DNA of 64,000 nt, taken from NCBI GenBank assembly GCA_910589185.1, contig CAJUSU010000003.1, positions 22,095 through 86,094 on the forward strand. The letters are read 5' to 3'. Below, one piece after another: positions 6,869 to 16,833 of the stretch. How positions within the stretch are numbered: the first letter of the stretch is position 1; each line of letters opens with the position of its first letter. The notes under the pieces are model-generated. The model was not told the origin of the DNA. It was given only the letters and a program-made list of their open reading frames with translations, and did no database searches. A program made the translations under genes and the position numbers. The stretch is from an uncultured Clostridia bacterium. Its GTDB lineage: Bacteria > Bacillota > Clostridia > TANB77 > CAG-508.

Positions 6869-9601
6869 CTATTTTACCTCATACCAATTGTCTGCTTCTG
6901 AAACTTCTACTTCTAATGGAATATCTAATGTTACAGCTTGCTCCATAGAGTCCTTTAGAATTTGTTTTACTTGTTCTTTTTGTTCCTCTTTACATTCTAT
7001 TAACAGCTCATCATGAATTTGCAAAATTAATTTGGCATTTAATTTTTCTTCTTTTAATCTATCAAAAACTTTTATCATAGCTATCTTCATAATATCTGCT
7101 GCTGTTCCTTGAATTGGCGTATTCATGGCTGCTCTTGTTCCAAATTGTCTTACCATATAGTTATTAGAAGAAAGTTCTGTGATATATCTTCTACGATGAT
7201 ACAAGGTTTCTACAAATCCTTTTTCTTTTGCTTCTTCTACAATATCATTCATGAAGGCTTTTACTCCCTCATATCTATTCAAATATTGCTCAATATAATT
7301 TTCTGCTTTTTTACGACTAATTCCTAATTGCTCTGCTAGTCCAAATCCACTAATACCATAAACAATTCCAAAATTGACTGCCTTTGCTGCACTTCTTTGT
7401 TCTTTTGTCACTTCCTCTAATGGAACGTTAAATACTTTAGACGCAACCTGTCTATGAATATCCTCTTCATTTAAAAAGGCTTGTTTCATAGTTTCATCTT
7501 TTGAAATATGAGCCAAAATACGTAACTCAATTTGTGAATAATCTGCATCTATAAAAACATTTCCCGGTTCTGCTTTAAAAGCCTTTCTAATTTGTTTTCC
7601 TTGTTCTGCCCTCGTTGGGATGTTTTGTAAATTTGGCTCTGTTGAGCTAATTCTTCCTGTAGCTGTAATCGTCTGGTGGAAGTATGAGTGTATTCTGTGT
7701 GTTTGTGGGTTAACGTATGGTAATAGCCCTTCTACATAAGTAGAATTCAATTTTACAAGGCTACGGTATTCTAATAATTTTTCAATAATCGGATGTTCTG
7801 GACGTAATTTTTCTAAGACGTCACCATCTGTCGAATATCCCTTTTTCGTTTTCTTGTATACTGGTAATTTCAGTTTTTCAAATAAGATATTCCCCAATTG
7901 TTGTGTAGAATTAATATTAAATTCTTCTCCACTTAATTGGTATATGTCTTGTTTTAAAGTCTCTATTTCTTCTTTTAATTTATCTCCAAAACTAATTAAT
8001 TCTTTTTTATCCAAATAAATCCCGTCATATTGCATATTGGCTAGAACTTTCATTAATGGCATTTCAATGTTTTGAAATAACTCTGTTGCATTTGTTTCTT
8101 CTAATTTTGGTATCATAACTTCTTGTAACTTCGCAATAACATACACATACATTGCATTTTGATATCTGTCAAAATCTAAACTCTTATCTGTTTCTTGTGT
8201 AAATAGAGTCATTTGTTTTTCTTGTTCTTGTTTCATTCCCATTGCTTCTAAATAACTAGTAATCTCTATTTTCAAATATTGCTGACTTAGTTCTTCTAAA
8301 GTATAATGACTAATACTAGAATTCAAAAGATACCCTGCAATTTCGGCGTCAAAATAAATTCCATTTAAATCAATTCCTAGCCCTCTCCATAAAACAATAT
8401 CTTCTTTCATACGATAGCTATATTTTTTTATGCTACTGTCTTCTAAAATTTCCTTGAAATTTTGAACGAATAAATCTGTATTATTGATTGGAGTTTCATA
8501 AACGTTTTCCTCAGCAATCACATATAGCGTAACCATCTTTTTAGGAATTACGCCCAATGTTTGTTGCACTTCTGCTTTTTCTTTTTGTAAGAAATAGATT
8601 AATTTTCCTTCTTGTTTAATGGCATTTGCTAATTCTTGTAGCTTTGTTGTGTCTTCTAAGCTAATAGTTTCTATACTAAATAATTCATGGATATCTTGAG
8701 GCATTTCTGGTTTTCCTTGTAGTCCAAAACGTTCAATAAAACGATTGAAATTTAATTCTTTAAATTTAGCATATACTTCTTCTTCGTTCCATTCTTGTCT
8801 TTTAAAATCTTCTACTTTTTCTTCAATTGGAACCTGAACATTAATCGTTCCTAAGGTTCTAGAAAGTTCTGCCAATTCTCTATTAGCAACCAACTTTTCC
8901 TTTGTTTTTGGCTTTAAGTCTGCCTTATCTCTTTCTATTTCTAAATAAAGATTGGCAATAGAATGATATTTCTGAATAAGTTCTAGTGCAGTCTTTTCTC
9001 CAATTCCTGGAACACCCGGAATATTATCAGAAGTATCACCTTGTAAGCCTTTTACTTCTATTAATTGTTTTGGCATAATACCATACTTTTCCCAAATAGC
9101 ATCTTCGTCAAAAACATCTACTTCTGTTTTCCCCATTTTTGTATGTGGAATACGTACTTTAATATGATTAGAAGTTAATTGGAAAGTATCTCTATCTCCT
9201 GAAACAATGGTAACATCTAACCTTTTTCTTTCAGCCTTTTTAGCTATTGTTCCTAAAATATCATCTGCCTCATAACCTTCCATCTCAACAATAGTAATAT
9301 TCATAGCCCTTAAAATATCTTTTAGCATTGGCATTTGTTCAGCAAGTTCATTAGGCATTCCTTTACGGTTCGCCTTATATCCTTCATACATCTTGTGCCT
9401 TGCTGTTGGAGCCTTCAGATCAAAGGCAACCATAAGATATTCAGGTTTAATATCATCTAATACTTTAAATAGAATAGCTAAAAAACCATAAATAGCATTG
9501 GTATATTTGCCATCTGGTGTCATTAACATTTTAGAACCCATGATTCCATAAAAGGCTCTGTTTAAAATACTGTTTCCATCAACTAAGACTATTTTTTCCA
9601 T
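6869..9601 (-). CDS. polA: DNA polymerase I
   Basis: A 910-aa repair and Okazaki-maturation polymerase. Residues 1 to about 290 form the 5'-3' exonuclease (DGNSILNRAFYG, YEADDILGTIA, VSGDRDTFQL, GDTSDNIPGVPGIGEKTA). About 310-490 is the 3'-5' exonuclease fold, in which the metal-binding DxE and later acidic residues are not conserved, so proofreading is probably lost, as in Bacillus and Taq enzymes. The polymerase domain has motif A DADYSQIELR, motif B RSAAKAVNFGIVYG and motif C QIHDELLIE. The start is the ATG at 9601, with GGAGG five bases upstream; a TTG five codons earlier is part of that site. Confidence 0.96.
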   Translation of the reverse strand: MEKIVLVDGNSILNRAFYGIMGSKMLMTPDGKYTNAIYGFLAILFKVLDDIKPEYLMVAFDLKAPTARHKMYEGYKANRKGMPNELAEQMPMLKDILRAMNITIVEMEGYEADDILGTIAKKAERKRLDVTIVSGDRDTFQLTSNHIKVRIPHTKMGKTEVDVFDEDAIWEKYGIMPKQLIEVKGLQGDTSDNIPGVPGIGEKTALELIQKYHSIANLYLEIERDKADLKPKTKEKLVANRELAELSRTLGTINVQVPIEEKVEDFKRQEWNEEEVYAKFKELNFNRFIERFGLQGKPEMPQDIHELFSIETISLEDTTKLQELANAIKQEGKLIYFLQKEKAEVQQTLGVIPKKMVTLYVIAEENVYETPINNTDLFVQNFKEILEDSSIKKYSYRMKEDIVLWRGLGIDLNGIYFDAEIAGYLLNSSISHYTLEELSQQYLKIEITSYLEAMGMKQEQEKQMTLFTQETDKSLDFDRYQNAMYVYVIAKLQEVMIPKLEETNATELFQNIEMPLMKVLANMQYDGIYLDKKELISFGDKLKEEIETLKQDIYQLSGEEFNINSTQQLGNILFEKLKLPVYKKTKKGYSTDGDVLEKLRPEHPIIEKLLEYRSLVKLNSTYVEGLLPYVNPQTHRIHSYFHQTITATGRISSTEPNLQNIPTRAEQGKQIRKAFKAEPGNVFIDADYSQIELRILAHISKDETMKQAFLNEEDIHRQVASKVFNVPLEEVTKEQRSAAKAVNFGIVYGISGFGLAEQLGISRKKAENYIEQYLNRYEGVKAFMNDIVEEAKEKGFVETLYHRRRYITELSSNNYMVRQFGTRAAMNTPIQGTAADIMKIAMIKVFDRLKEEKLNAKLILQIHDELLIECKEEQKEQVKQILKDSMEQAVTLDIPLEVEVSEADNWYEVK

Positions 9602-9636
9602 TGTTTCCTCCTTCAAGGTGTGTCCCTAATCTAACA

Positions 9637-11130
9637 TTAGTGCATATAAGTAGTTATGTATAAAGTATCTCCCATACACAAATATTCCTTATTCTGTTCT
9701 AAGTATTCTTGTTTCTCTATTTCTGTTGGTTCATACATGTTCAATTTACTATTGGTATAATAATTATAACATCCTGCTGCTGACCATTGTGTCTTTATTC
9801 CACTAGACATCATAATGTTTCCATAACATCTCAATTGGGGATAAAATGATTTCGTAGTTTTCCCATCTTTAACAACAATTGCAATTTTGGTTACATCAAC
9901 TTTTTTCTCCTCTTCATATTGTAGCACATCTTTTTGCATAACCATTACTTCTTCTTTTACTAATTCATTTAGTTTATTATGATCTATGACAGCTGTAATA
10001 TAATGAAGAGAATTCATTAGTCCATATATCAATAAACCTACTATTAGTAAAGTATTTATCCATTCTCTTTTCTCTGTCAAATTAGTCTTCACCCATAAAT
10101 GAATCCATAAAAAGCCTATTAAAGCACCTATTGAAAAACGAGCTCTCCCCGCCCAAAATCCGGAAGTATTAAGCACTGAAACAATAAAACCTGCTGCTAT
10201 TCCAACACTAATAATGGCAAATTGTTCTAAAATGATATTTACATTTTTGTTTTCTTGCTTTTCCTTATTTTGTTTTACTACCTTAACTATCATTATCAGC
10301 TCTGTTATCCCTAATGTGATAAGAAAACTATATTGTGGAATTAGATATCCCGTATTTTTTAATACTATAAATATCTTGGAAAAATTATATGTAATATTAT
10401 TCCCAATAGTAGTTAAATTAATATCCCTTCCTTGTTGCAGCTCTAAAACTCTCTCTACTATTTTGATAGATAATTGATTTACTAAAATTCCCGCTAGCGC
10501 TATTAACATTCCATGGAAAAAGTCTTTTACTATTTGCTTGGCTGAATTTCCTTTGCAAATTGAGAATACTAAAAGTGATAGTACAAACATAGAAATAGTA
10601 CCTTGATAACATATAAGGCCTATACAAAGTTGTATAAACATTTTTTGCATCCAAAATCTATCTTTTTCTACAATTTGTCTAGCTGCTAAAATGTATAATG
10701 ATAAACTTAAAGACATTGCACCACATTCAATAAAATGTAGATTTTCAATATATAGAAAATGAAAAATAGTATAGTAACTAGCAACAATTAGAACTATCTC
10801 TCCCAAAATAGTCTTAGGCTTTTTCCACTTTTCAATAATATTCTTTAATATCATAACGGAAATGCAGGATAGAAGTAATGCTATTTCCAAAATGATACTA
10901 GTATAAACTCCAATAGGAATATCAAGAATGTCCATCAAAGTTGTTCCTAAAGCTACTATAAATCTTCCATCCAAAAGAGAGAAGTTCTTGTTATATTCTT
11001 GATAGCCAATATTAGAAATATTATAAGAATCAGTAGACATGTGACCATTGATTAGCCATGGCAGAAAAATAAAATTTGTCATTAAAAATAGTATCACAAA
11101 AATAAGAATATTTTTCTTTTTACTATTCAT
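9637..11130 (-). CDS. Polytopic membrane protein, GtrII-like glucosyltransferase family
   Basis: A 497-aa protein with roughly ten membrane segments, beginning with LIFVILFLMTNFIFLPWL. An early extracytoplasmic loop contains HMSTDSYN and LLDGRF, the pattern of the GtrII-type glucosyltransferase family, which transfers a sugar from an undecaprenyl-phosphate donor to a surface polymer on the outer face. The C-terminal 100 residues are soluble. It overlaps the upstream APH-fold kinase by 8 bases and precedes polA by 35. The family assignment is from general pattern, so the precise reaction is uncertain; a role in decorating the wall polymer fits the neighbourhood. Confidence 0.55.
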   Translation of the reverse strand: MNSKKKNILIFVILFLMTNFIFLPWLINGHMSTDSYNISNIGYQEYNKNFSLLDGRFIVALGTTLMDILDIPIGVYTSIILEIALLLSCISVMILKNIIEKWKKPKTILGEIVLIVASYYTIFHFLYIENLHFIECGAMSLSLSLYILAARQIVEKDRFWMQKMFIQLCIGLICYQGTISMFVLSLLVFSICKGNSAKQIVKDFFHGMLIALAGILVNQLSIKIVERVLELQQGRDINLTTIGNNITYNFSKIFIVLKNTGYLIPQYSFLITLGITELIMIVKVVKQNKEKQENKNVNIILEQFAIISVGIAAGFIVSVLNTSGFWAGRARFSIGALIGFLWIHLWVKTNLTEKREWINTLLIVGLLIYGLMNSLHYITAVIDHNKLNELVKEEVMVMQKDVLQYEEEKKVDVTKIAIVVKDGKTTKSFYPQLRCYGNIMMSSGIKTQWSAAGCYNYYTNSKLNMYEPTEIEKQEYLEQNKEYLCMGDTLYITTYMH

Positions 11131-11956
11131 AAATTCCTATTCCTCGCATGTAATTAATATATCCTTGATCTATATTAATCCATTCTGTGACTTTATCTTC
11201 TAACTTTTTCTCGTCAAGTTTCGTTTGAGCATATTTCTCATAATTATTAATAATTTCTTGTTTAAAGTTTTTAGGGCAATTTCTGCTAAGTATTCTAGCT
11301 ACATCATCATAAATGTTTCCATAACCGGCAAAGCCAAAGTCAATAATGGCTGTTACTTTGTTGTTTTCATCTAATAGCACATTGCTTAAGTTTAAATCTC
11401 CATGTACTAAGCATTTTGGTGTCTCAACTGTATCTGAGAACTTCCAAAACTCTCTGTCTTCTTGACTTACATGTTTAATTAATAACTCATCTAAAAACTC
11501 TGATAAATTTAGTCCAATATCATTAATTGTAAAAATCTTTTCATTTTGAAAATTCACTTGATGAAGTTCAGCCATAAACTTTGCAATGTCTGCTGATACT
11601 TGTGCAATTTCTTCTTCTGATAAAGTTTCAATTTTTTCTGCAAGAGGAGTTCCTGCAATCTTTTTATGCACACTAAAAGGTCTACCTTCATCTCTTTTTA
11701 ATTCTAATTGGCAAGTATTAAAAGAAGTCTTTTGATAAATATACCCTGCGAATTCGCTATCTTTTACAATGGTTCTAGACCAGAATTCATCACGTGGGAA
11801 GCGGAAGAAATAGTTTCCTTCATTGGTTGCTACTTCATATACAATATTCGTCCAACCAGTTGTAATTAAGTTCATTAATTTTACTTCTTTTCCTGCTAAT
11901 GCCTTCTTAATAATCGGCTCAAAATTTTCATCTATTTTAAAATATACTTCGCTCAT
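11123..11956 (-). CDS. Phosphotransferase of the APH/choline-kinase fold
   Basis: A 277-aa protein of the aminoglycoside-phosphotransferase fold. The catalytic loop is LVHGDLNLSNVLLD (HGDxxxxN) and the metal-binding motif IIDFGFAGYGN (DFG-like). The N-terminal lobe has NIVYEVATNEGNYFFRFPR. Members phosphorylate small hydroxylated molecules such as choline, homoserine, fructosamine or antibiotics; the substrate is not readable. Translational coupling with the downstream GtrII-like membrane protein (8-base overlap) and the CapA-like protein upstream point to surface-polymer metabolism rather than drug resistance. ATG with AAAGGA upstream. Confidence 0.75.
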   Translation of the reverse strand: MSEVYFKIDENFEPIIKKALAGKEVKLMNLITTGWTNIVYEVATNEGNYFFRFPRDEFWSRTIVKDSEFAGYIYQKTSFNTCQLELKRDEGRPFSVHKKIAGTPLAEKIETLSEEEIAQVSADIAKFMAELHQVNFQNEKIFTINDIGLNLSEFLDELLIKHVSQEDREFWKFSDTVETPKCLVHGDLNLSNVLLDENNKVTAIIDFGFAGYGNIYDDVARILSRNCPKNFKQEIINNYEKYAQTKLDEKKLEDKVTEWINIDQGYINYMRGIGIYE

Positions 11957-11973
11957 TATTTTTTCCTTTCTGT

Positions 11974-13239
11974 CTATATTGTCTTTTCTGAATAAGCTGG
12001 TACTACTACCATATCTTTATCATACATTTGTACTATCTTCCTATACCTTTCATGTACTTTTTGATACCCCGGCAAATAGTTTGCTATGTCTTTATGGCTA
12101 AATGGTATCACCCTAAAATTACTCCATGTAGCTTGATTATAGTAGGTATAGATGAATTCATTTTCTACATTATCTATTTTTATGCTACTTTTCCCATCTT
12201 TTGTTGTTTTCGTAATTCTTAAAGAGCTCATCAAGCCCACTGTTTTGTTATAGTTCTCATCTTGATATTGTGCTGATATGAAGTTCCCTAATGAATAAAA
12301 TACTAAAGTATCATCTATCCATTCTACTGGTTCTAGCACATGTGGATGTGTTCCAATTACCAAGTCTACACCTTGTTCCGCTAAAAATTTCGCTTCATCT
12401 TTTTGATATGCAGATGGCTCGCTCGTATATTCTATTCCACAATGCATTGCTACAATTAACACATCTACTTTATCTCTTACTCTCTTAATATCTTCTTTTA
12501 CTTTTTCTTTGTATGTCTGATATTTTGTATCTCTTTTTGGATCATTAATCGATAAATCTGTTGGCCATACATTTACTAAATATTCTTTTCCAGTTGGTAC
12601 TGGTATTCCATTTGTACCATAAGTGTAATTTAGCATAGTATAAGTAATTCCATTGATTTCTCGAATTTGCACTTCATCTCTTTGCTCAAAAGATTTGTAA
12701 CTTCCCACAGCCAATACATCTTTTTGTTTATCCCAATAAGCCCTTGAATTTAAAATCGCCTGTTCTCCTCTATCCATAGTATGATTGCTTGCAGTGCTGA
12801 CTAAATTAAATCCCGCATCTAGCATGTTACCACCTGCTTCGTAAGGTGAGTTGAAACATGGGTAGTCAGATAAGCCCATTTTACTTCCGCCTAAAATAGT
12901 TTCTTGATTGTAATAAGCTATGTCGTAGTTCTTGACTTTTTCTTTTATCAGTCTAAGCATTGGTTTGAAGTCATATCCCTTATTGTCTGCATTTCTATGT
13001 GCTTCTTCGTAAATACTACTGTGTACTAAATTATCTCCTACCATAATAAGGGAAGCACTTGTTGTCTCTTCTTTTGGCTTTTCTAGTTCTATTTTATTTT
13101 CCTGTTTATCACTTGCTGCTCCTATGGTTTCTTTTGTGTTAGGATACATTTTTAAAATTACTAAAGCAATAACTGCTATTAGTAAAATAAATGCTGCAAT
13201 GATTACTACTTTCTTTCCTGTATTTCTTTCTTGTTTCAT
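11974..13239 (-). CDS. CapA-family protein (metallophosphatase-like, poly-gamma-glutamate/capsule type)
   Basis: A 421-aa protein with an N-terminal membrane anchor (about 9-28), a short charged spacer and a CapA domain with a calcineurin-like phosphoesterase fold. Motifs: LIMVGDNLVH (metal site), YYNQE, STASNHTMDRG, VAMHCGIEY and GTHPHVLEPVEW, then FYSLGNFISAQ. CapA proteins take part in poly-gamma-glutamate or related capsule production at the outer membrane face, but many clostridial paralogues have unknown substrates, and no capB/capC neighbours are present. An extended -10-like TGATATAGT lies at 13263-13271. ATG with TAGGAG upstream. Confidence 0.8.
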   Translation of the reverse strand: MKQERNTGKKVVIIAAFILLIAVIALVILKMYPNTKETIGAASDKQENKIELEKPKEETTSASLIMVGDNLVHSSIYEEAHRNADNKGYDFKPMLRLIKEKVKNYDIAYYNQETILGGSKMGLSDYPCFNSPYEAGGNMLDAGFNLVSTASNHTMDRGEQAILNSRAYWDKQKDVLAVGSYKSFEQRDEVQIREINGITYTMLNYTYGTNGIPVPTGKEYLVNVWPTDLSINDPKRDTKYQTYKEKVKEDIKRVRDKVDVLIVAMHCGIEYTSEPSAYQKDEAKFLAEQGVDLVIGTHPHVLEPVEWIDDTLVFYSLGNFISAQYQDENYNKTVGLMSSLRITKTTKDGKSSIKIDNVENEFIYTYYNQATWSNFRVIPFSHKDIANYLPGYQKVHERYRKIVQMYDKDMVVVPAYSEKTI

Positions 13240-13328
13240 TTTTTCTACTCCTATGTTCCCCTACTATATCATACTTTTCTATTATTTTCTTGAATTTAAG
13301 AAATTTCCTCTTTATTTTTAAGAAAATA

Positions 13329-13892
13329 TCAAGAATCGCATTTGTCCTTTTCAATCTGCTTCCTATATCTATCTTCCTCTGAAAAAATACAACCGCAATA
13401 TTTTTGCATATATAGTCCTAGTTCTCTTGCTTTTGCCTGTCCATCACGAAAGCCTACTCTAAAATCACGATATAAAAAACTAAGTCCATATTTTTTAGCG
13501 ACTTCTTCCGCTATTTTTCTCAACTCTTCATGCTTTTGGTAAGGACTTACTAATAATGTAGTAGTTATCGTATCATATCCATTTTCCTTTGCATATTTTG
13601 CTGTTTGTTCTAGTCTTACACAATAGCAATAATCTGTACATCTTGTTTCTAATGAATTTACTACATTTTTGCAAAAATTATCTAATCCATAATCTTCTTC
13701 AAAGATTGCTTGTATATTGATACTTTGTGTATATTCCTTTAAGCAGTCCCTTCTTGCTTTATATTCCATATATGGATGAATATTTGGATTATACCAATAA
13801 ATCGTTGGCTCTATTCCCTCTGCTCTTAAACTATCTATACAATATACACTGCATGGTGCACAACAGGTGTGCATTAAAACTTTATTCTTCAT
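13329..13892 (-). CDS. queH: Epoxyqueuosine reductase QueH
   Basis: A 187-aa cytosolic enzyme (former DUF208) that reduces epoxyqueuosine to queuosine in tRNA, the non-cobalamin alternative to QueG. The cysteine signature is intact: HTCCAPCSVY at the N-terminus, CTDYCYCVR in the middle and KYCGCIFSEEDRY at the C-terminus, supplying Fe-S and metal ligands. It overlaps ruvB by 11 bases; the association of queuosine genes with ruvB is common in Firmicutes. RBS ATAGGAG lies inside the end of ruvB. No queA/tgt is visible in the window. Confidence 0.9.
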   Translation of the reverse strand: MKNKVLMHTCCAPCSVYCIDSLRAEGIEPTIYWYNPNIHPYMEYKARRDCLKEYTQSINIQAIFEEDYGLDNFCKNVVNSLETRCTDYCYCVRLEQTAKYAKENGYDTITTTLLVSPYQKHEELRKIAEEVAKKYGLSFLYRDFRVGFRDGQAKARELGLYMQKYCGCIFSEEDRYRKQIEKDKCDS

Positions 13893-14886
13893 ACGTCACT
13901 CCTATATGGCTATATGCTGCTGGCATGGCAATTCTTCCTCTAGCAGTTCTAGCCAAAAATCCAATTTGTATTAAGTATGGTTCATACATATCTTCTACTG
14001 TTTCAGCGTCTTCACCAATTGTTGTTGCAACTGTTTCAATACTAATTGGCCTTCCGTTGTATTTAATAATCATAGTTTCTAATATTTTTCTATCGATGTC
14101 ATCTAATCCCATTTCGTCAATTTCTAGTTTGTTTAGTGCAGTTTTTGCGATTTTTAAAGTAATGTTTCCATCACCTAAAACTGCTGCATAGTCTCTAACT
14201 CTTTTTAATAATCTATTTGCAATTCTAGGGGTTCCTCTAGAACGTCTTGCGATTTCCGCTGCTGATTCATCATCAATTTCTACTTCTAGAATTTTAGCTG
14301 ACCTTTTAACTATTGTCGTTAAATCTTTTGTCTGATATAATTCTAAATGATGTACTATTCCAAATCTATCTCTTAATGGTGTGGCTAATGCTCCTGCTCT
14401 AGTAGTCGCACCAATTAATGTAAATTTCGGTAAGTCTAAACGAATAGACCTAGCACTAGGTCCTTTACCTATCATAATATCTAAAGTGTAATCTTCTAAT
14501 GCTGGATACAATATTTCTTCTACACTTTTGTTTAAACGATGTATCTCATCAATAAATAGCACATCAAATTCAGATAAGTTAGTCAGTAATGCTGCCAAAT
14601 CTCCTGGCTTTTCAATGGCTGGACCTGATGTGATTTTAATGTTAGAATTCATTTCATTAGAAATAATATTGGCAAGAGTAGTTTTTCCAAGCCCTGGAGG
14701 TCCATATAGTAAAACGTGATCAAGAGGCTCACCTCTTTTTTTGGCAGCCTCAATATAAATTTTCATATTTTCTTTTACTTTATCTTGTCCAATGTATTCC
14801 TCTAGAGTTTTAGGTCTTAAAGTGTTTTCTATTCTCTCTTCTTGAATATCCTCTAATTCTGGACTAATTAGTCTTTCTTCTTCCAT
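13882..14886 (-). CDS. ruvB: Holliday junction branch-migration ATPase RuvB
   Basis: A 334-aa AAA+ motor that drives branch migration of Holliday junctions with RuvA. Visible: LRPKTLEEYIGQDKVK near the N-terminus, Walker A LLYGPPGLGKTTLA, Walker B DVLFIDEIHRL, sensor region LIGATTRAGALATPLRDRFG with the arginine finger, and the C-terminal winged helix with FLARTARGR. Length is typical. RuvA is not adjacent; the upstream neighbour is tagO (46-base gap) and queH follows with an 11-base overlap. ATG with AAAGGAAGG upstream. Confidence 0.97.
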   Translation of the reverse strand: MEEERLISPELEDIQEERIENTLRPKTLEEYIGQDKVKENMKIYIEAAKKRGEPLDHVLLYGPPGLGKTTLANIISNEMNSNIKITSGPAIEKPGDLAALLTNLSEFDVLFIDEIHRLNKSVEEILYPALEDYTLDIMIGKGPSARSIRLDLPKFTLIGATTRAGALATPLRDRFGIVHHLELYQTKDLTTIVKRSAKILEVEIDDESAAEIARRSRGTPRIANRLLKRVRDYAAVLGDGNITLKIAKTALNKLEIDEMGLDDIDRKILETMIIKYNGRPISIETVATTIGEDAETVEDMYEPYLIQIGFLARTARGRIAMPAAYSHIGVTYEE

Positions 14887-14932
14887 TCTTTTGCCTTCCT
14901 TTAATTAGTATTTTCTCTTACTATTAATATAT

Positions 14933-16055
14933 TTAATTCTTATCATGTCTAATATTTTTCTCATCTACTTCTATAACTTCCTCCGTTTTCACCCTAAAAA
15001 TGTCTTTATATCCAATTGCTACAAATGCTATCACTAATAAAGCAAATGATAATGCTTTCCAAATTCCACTTTCTAATAGAATAACTGCAAACATTCCTAA
15101 AGTAGCAGTAAGTCCATATAAAATGAAAACAGCTTGCTTTTGTGTATAGCCTTTTTTCATTAGTCTATGATGTAAATGCCCTTTATCTGCTTGAAATACT
15201 GCTTTAATTGATTTGCCTTTAATAATTCTTCTGACTATGGCATATAAGGTATCAAAAATTGGAAAAGCAAGTACAATAATTGGAGCAATTAACACAATTG
15301 CTGTATACGTTTTGGCTACTCCGCAAAATAGAAATAATGGCTAGCGAAAAGCCTAAGAAATTAGAACCAGTATCTCCTATAAAAGTTCTTGCTGGGCTAA
15401 AGTTAAATGGTAAAAATCCTACAATTGCTCCACCTAATGCTGCAATTAAAAGTACTGCAATGAGTGGCGATTTGTTAAGAGTAAAGATAATTAACAATGA
15501 AAAACATGAAATCAAAGTAATTCCTGAAGATAAGCCATCTAAGCCATCAATTAAATTAATAGCATTGGTAATTCCAATAATCCAACAAATAGTAAGTCCA
15601 CAAGAAAACCATTCATTTAAACCAATTTTGTCATCTAAAAATGGTAAATGAACATTTTGAATACGAACTCCACAAGCAACTACTATAACTGCTGCAATAA
15701 TTTGCATAATAAGTTTTACCCAACTTGGCACTCCCTTAGCATCATCAATAAAACAAGTAATTCCTAATACGACAATACCAATAAAAAAGCCTAGCATTTT
15801 AAGCCAATATTGTTCTTCTCCAAACAAATCAACAGAATGTTCTAAATTCATCACAATTAATAAATATACTGTTGATACCAAGAAACCACAAATAACAGCC
15901 ACACCGCCTAGTCTTGGCATTGGTTTTTTATTGACTCTTCTATCATTTGGTATATCTATTGCTCCTACCTTTTTTGCTAGTCTCATGGTATATGGTGTTA
16001 ATACAAAAGCAGTAATAAACGCTAACAAAAATGCAATAGCGATGTCTCCCCACAT
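14933..16055 (-). CDS. tagO: Undecaprenyl-phosphate GlcNAc-1-phosphate transferase (TagO/WecA), read through a +1 shift
   Basis: A polytopic membrane enzyme of the MraY/WecA family that starts wall-polymer synthesis by loading GlcNAc-1-P onto undecaprenyl phosphate. The first frame gives MPRLGGVA, CFIDDAKG, NAINLIDGLDGLSSG and FIGDTGSNFLGF, all family motifs. The second frame supplies IVLAFPIFDTLYA and the conserved DKGHLHHRLMKKGY. The two join at an in-frame CGG (15321-15323): dropping one base gives ISILGVAKTYTAIVLIAP, an uninterrupted TagO sequence of about 373 residues. Without a shift the product ends 22 codons after the CGG, lacking the His motif. Start chosen at 16055 (AGGAGG seven bases ahead) over an ATG two codons earlier. 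It follows rpiA by 36 bases and precedes ruvB. Confidence 0.88.
15320..15323 (-). other. +1 frameshift site CGGA in tagO
   Basis: The coding strand reads TTG CGG AGT. Omitting the C gives TTG GGA GTA and restores the conserved TagO frame. The same CGGA tetranucleotide, in the same register, breaks the tagG-like permease and cdsA. It is either a programmed shift site or a one-base sequence error. Confidence 0.6.
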
Positions 16056-16091
16056 AGTCATTCCTCCTCTTGCTTTCTATTTTTCTCTTTT

Positions 16092-16787
16092 TTAATGTAA
16101 TACTTCTACGGGATAATCTATAAATAATCCACTTTCTATTACTCCTGTAATAGATTTAATATCTTCTTCTAATGTTTCATAAACTTCTACAAATTTTGCA
16201 TCTAAAATTACATTATTATTTTCAGTAAATACTGGTCCATCTTTTTTCTCTGCTTTTCTCAAAGTACATTCTGTAAGCCCTAAATCTAATAGTGCTTCTT
16301 TCACACTACTAATTGCTTCTGGATATACTTCAATTGGAATTGGAAATTTCTCATTTAGCTTGTCCACAAATTTGCTATCATCTACTAGAATATAGGTAAT
16401 TCCACTGTTCACCATGTTTAGCTTTTCTTTAAACATGGCTGCTCCTCTACCTTTAATTAAAATATTATCTGTTTTAGATACTTCATCTGCACCATCAAAT
16501 GCCCAATCTGGCTTTGCTTCTAAAATACTCACTGTTGGAATTTTTAATTCTTGACATAGCGCTTTTATTTCAAAAGAGGTTGGAATTGCTGTAATTTTTA
16601 AGTTTTCTTCTTCTATTCTTTTAGCAATCTCTTTTGCTGCTAAATAAGATGTAGAACCCGAACCAAAGCCTATCACATCTCCGTCTTTTGCTTTTTCTGC
16701 TACTTCTTTGGCTACTTTTTCTTTTTGTTCTTGGTTGCTAATTTTGTTTGGTTCAATTTCTTGCATAGAACTATTCATCCATTCCAT
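16092..16787 (-). CDS. rpiA: Ribose-5-phosphate isomerase A
   Basis: A 231-aa cytosolic enzyme interconverting ribose-5-phosphate and ribulose-5-phosphate in the pentose phosphate pathway. The phosphate-binding GFGSGSTSYLAAKEIA, the catalytic DGADEVSKTD and the active-site GRGAAMFKEK are intact, with IVDD-like ILVDDSKFVDKL following. Length is typical. The ATG has GTGAGGA upstream and its own extended -10 promoter. It heads the run leading into tagO. Ribulose-5-phosphate could also feed a polyol-phosphate polymer, but nothing in this gene shows that. Confidence 0.95.
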   Translation of the reverse strand: MEWMNSSMQEIEPNKISNQEQKEKVAKEVAEKAKDGDVIGFGSGSTSYLAAKEIAKRIEEENLKITAIPTSFEIKALCQELKIPTVSILEAKPDWAFDGADEVSKTDNILIKGRGAAMFKEKLNMVNSGITYILVDDSKFVDKLNEKFPIPIEVYPEAISSVKEALLDLGLTECTLRKAEKKDGPVFTENNNVILDAKFVEVYETLEEDIKSITGVIESGLFIDYPVEVLH

Positions 16788-16824
16788 AATTTATCCTCAC
16801 TTTATTCTATCAAATTTTGACTGT

Positions 16825-16833
16825 ATTATATCA
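16825..16833 (-). promoter_or_regulatory. Extended -10 promoter of rpiA
   Basis: TGATATAAT on the minus strand (-10 at 16825-16830, TG extension 16832-16833). A weak TTACTT lies about 17 bases upstream. The predicted leader is about 30 bases. The stretch 16834-16957 upstream of it is AT-rich, without further recognisable signals. Confidence 0.6.

Noticed and set aside
601..14060. A sequencing error tied to the plus-strand motif TCCG
   Set aside because: TCCG also occurs at, for example, 623-626, 3851-3854, 12886-12889 and 14053-14056 inside genes that read through without any break, so the motif alone is not error-prone here.
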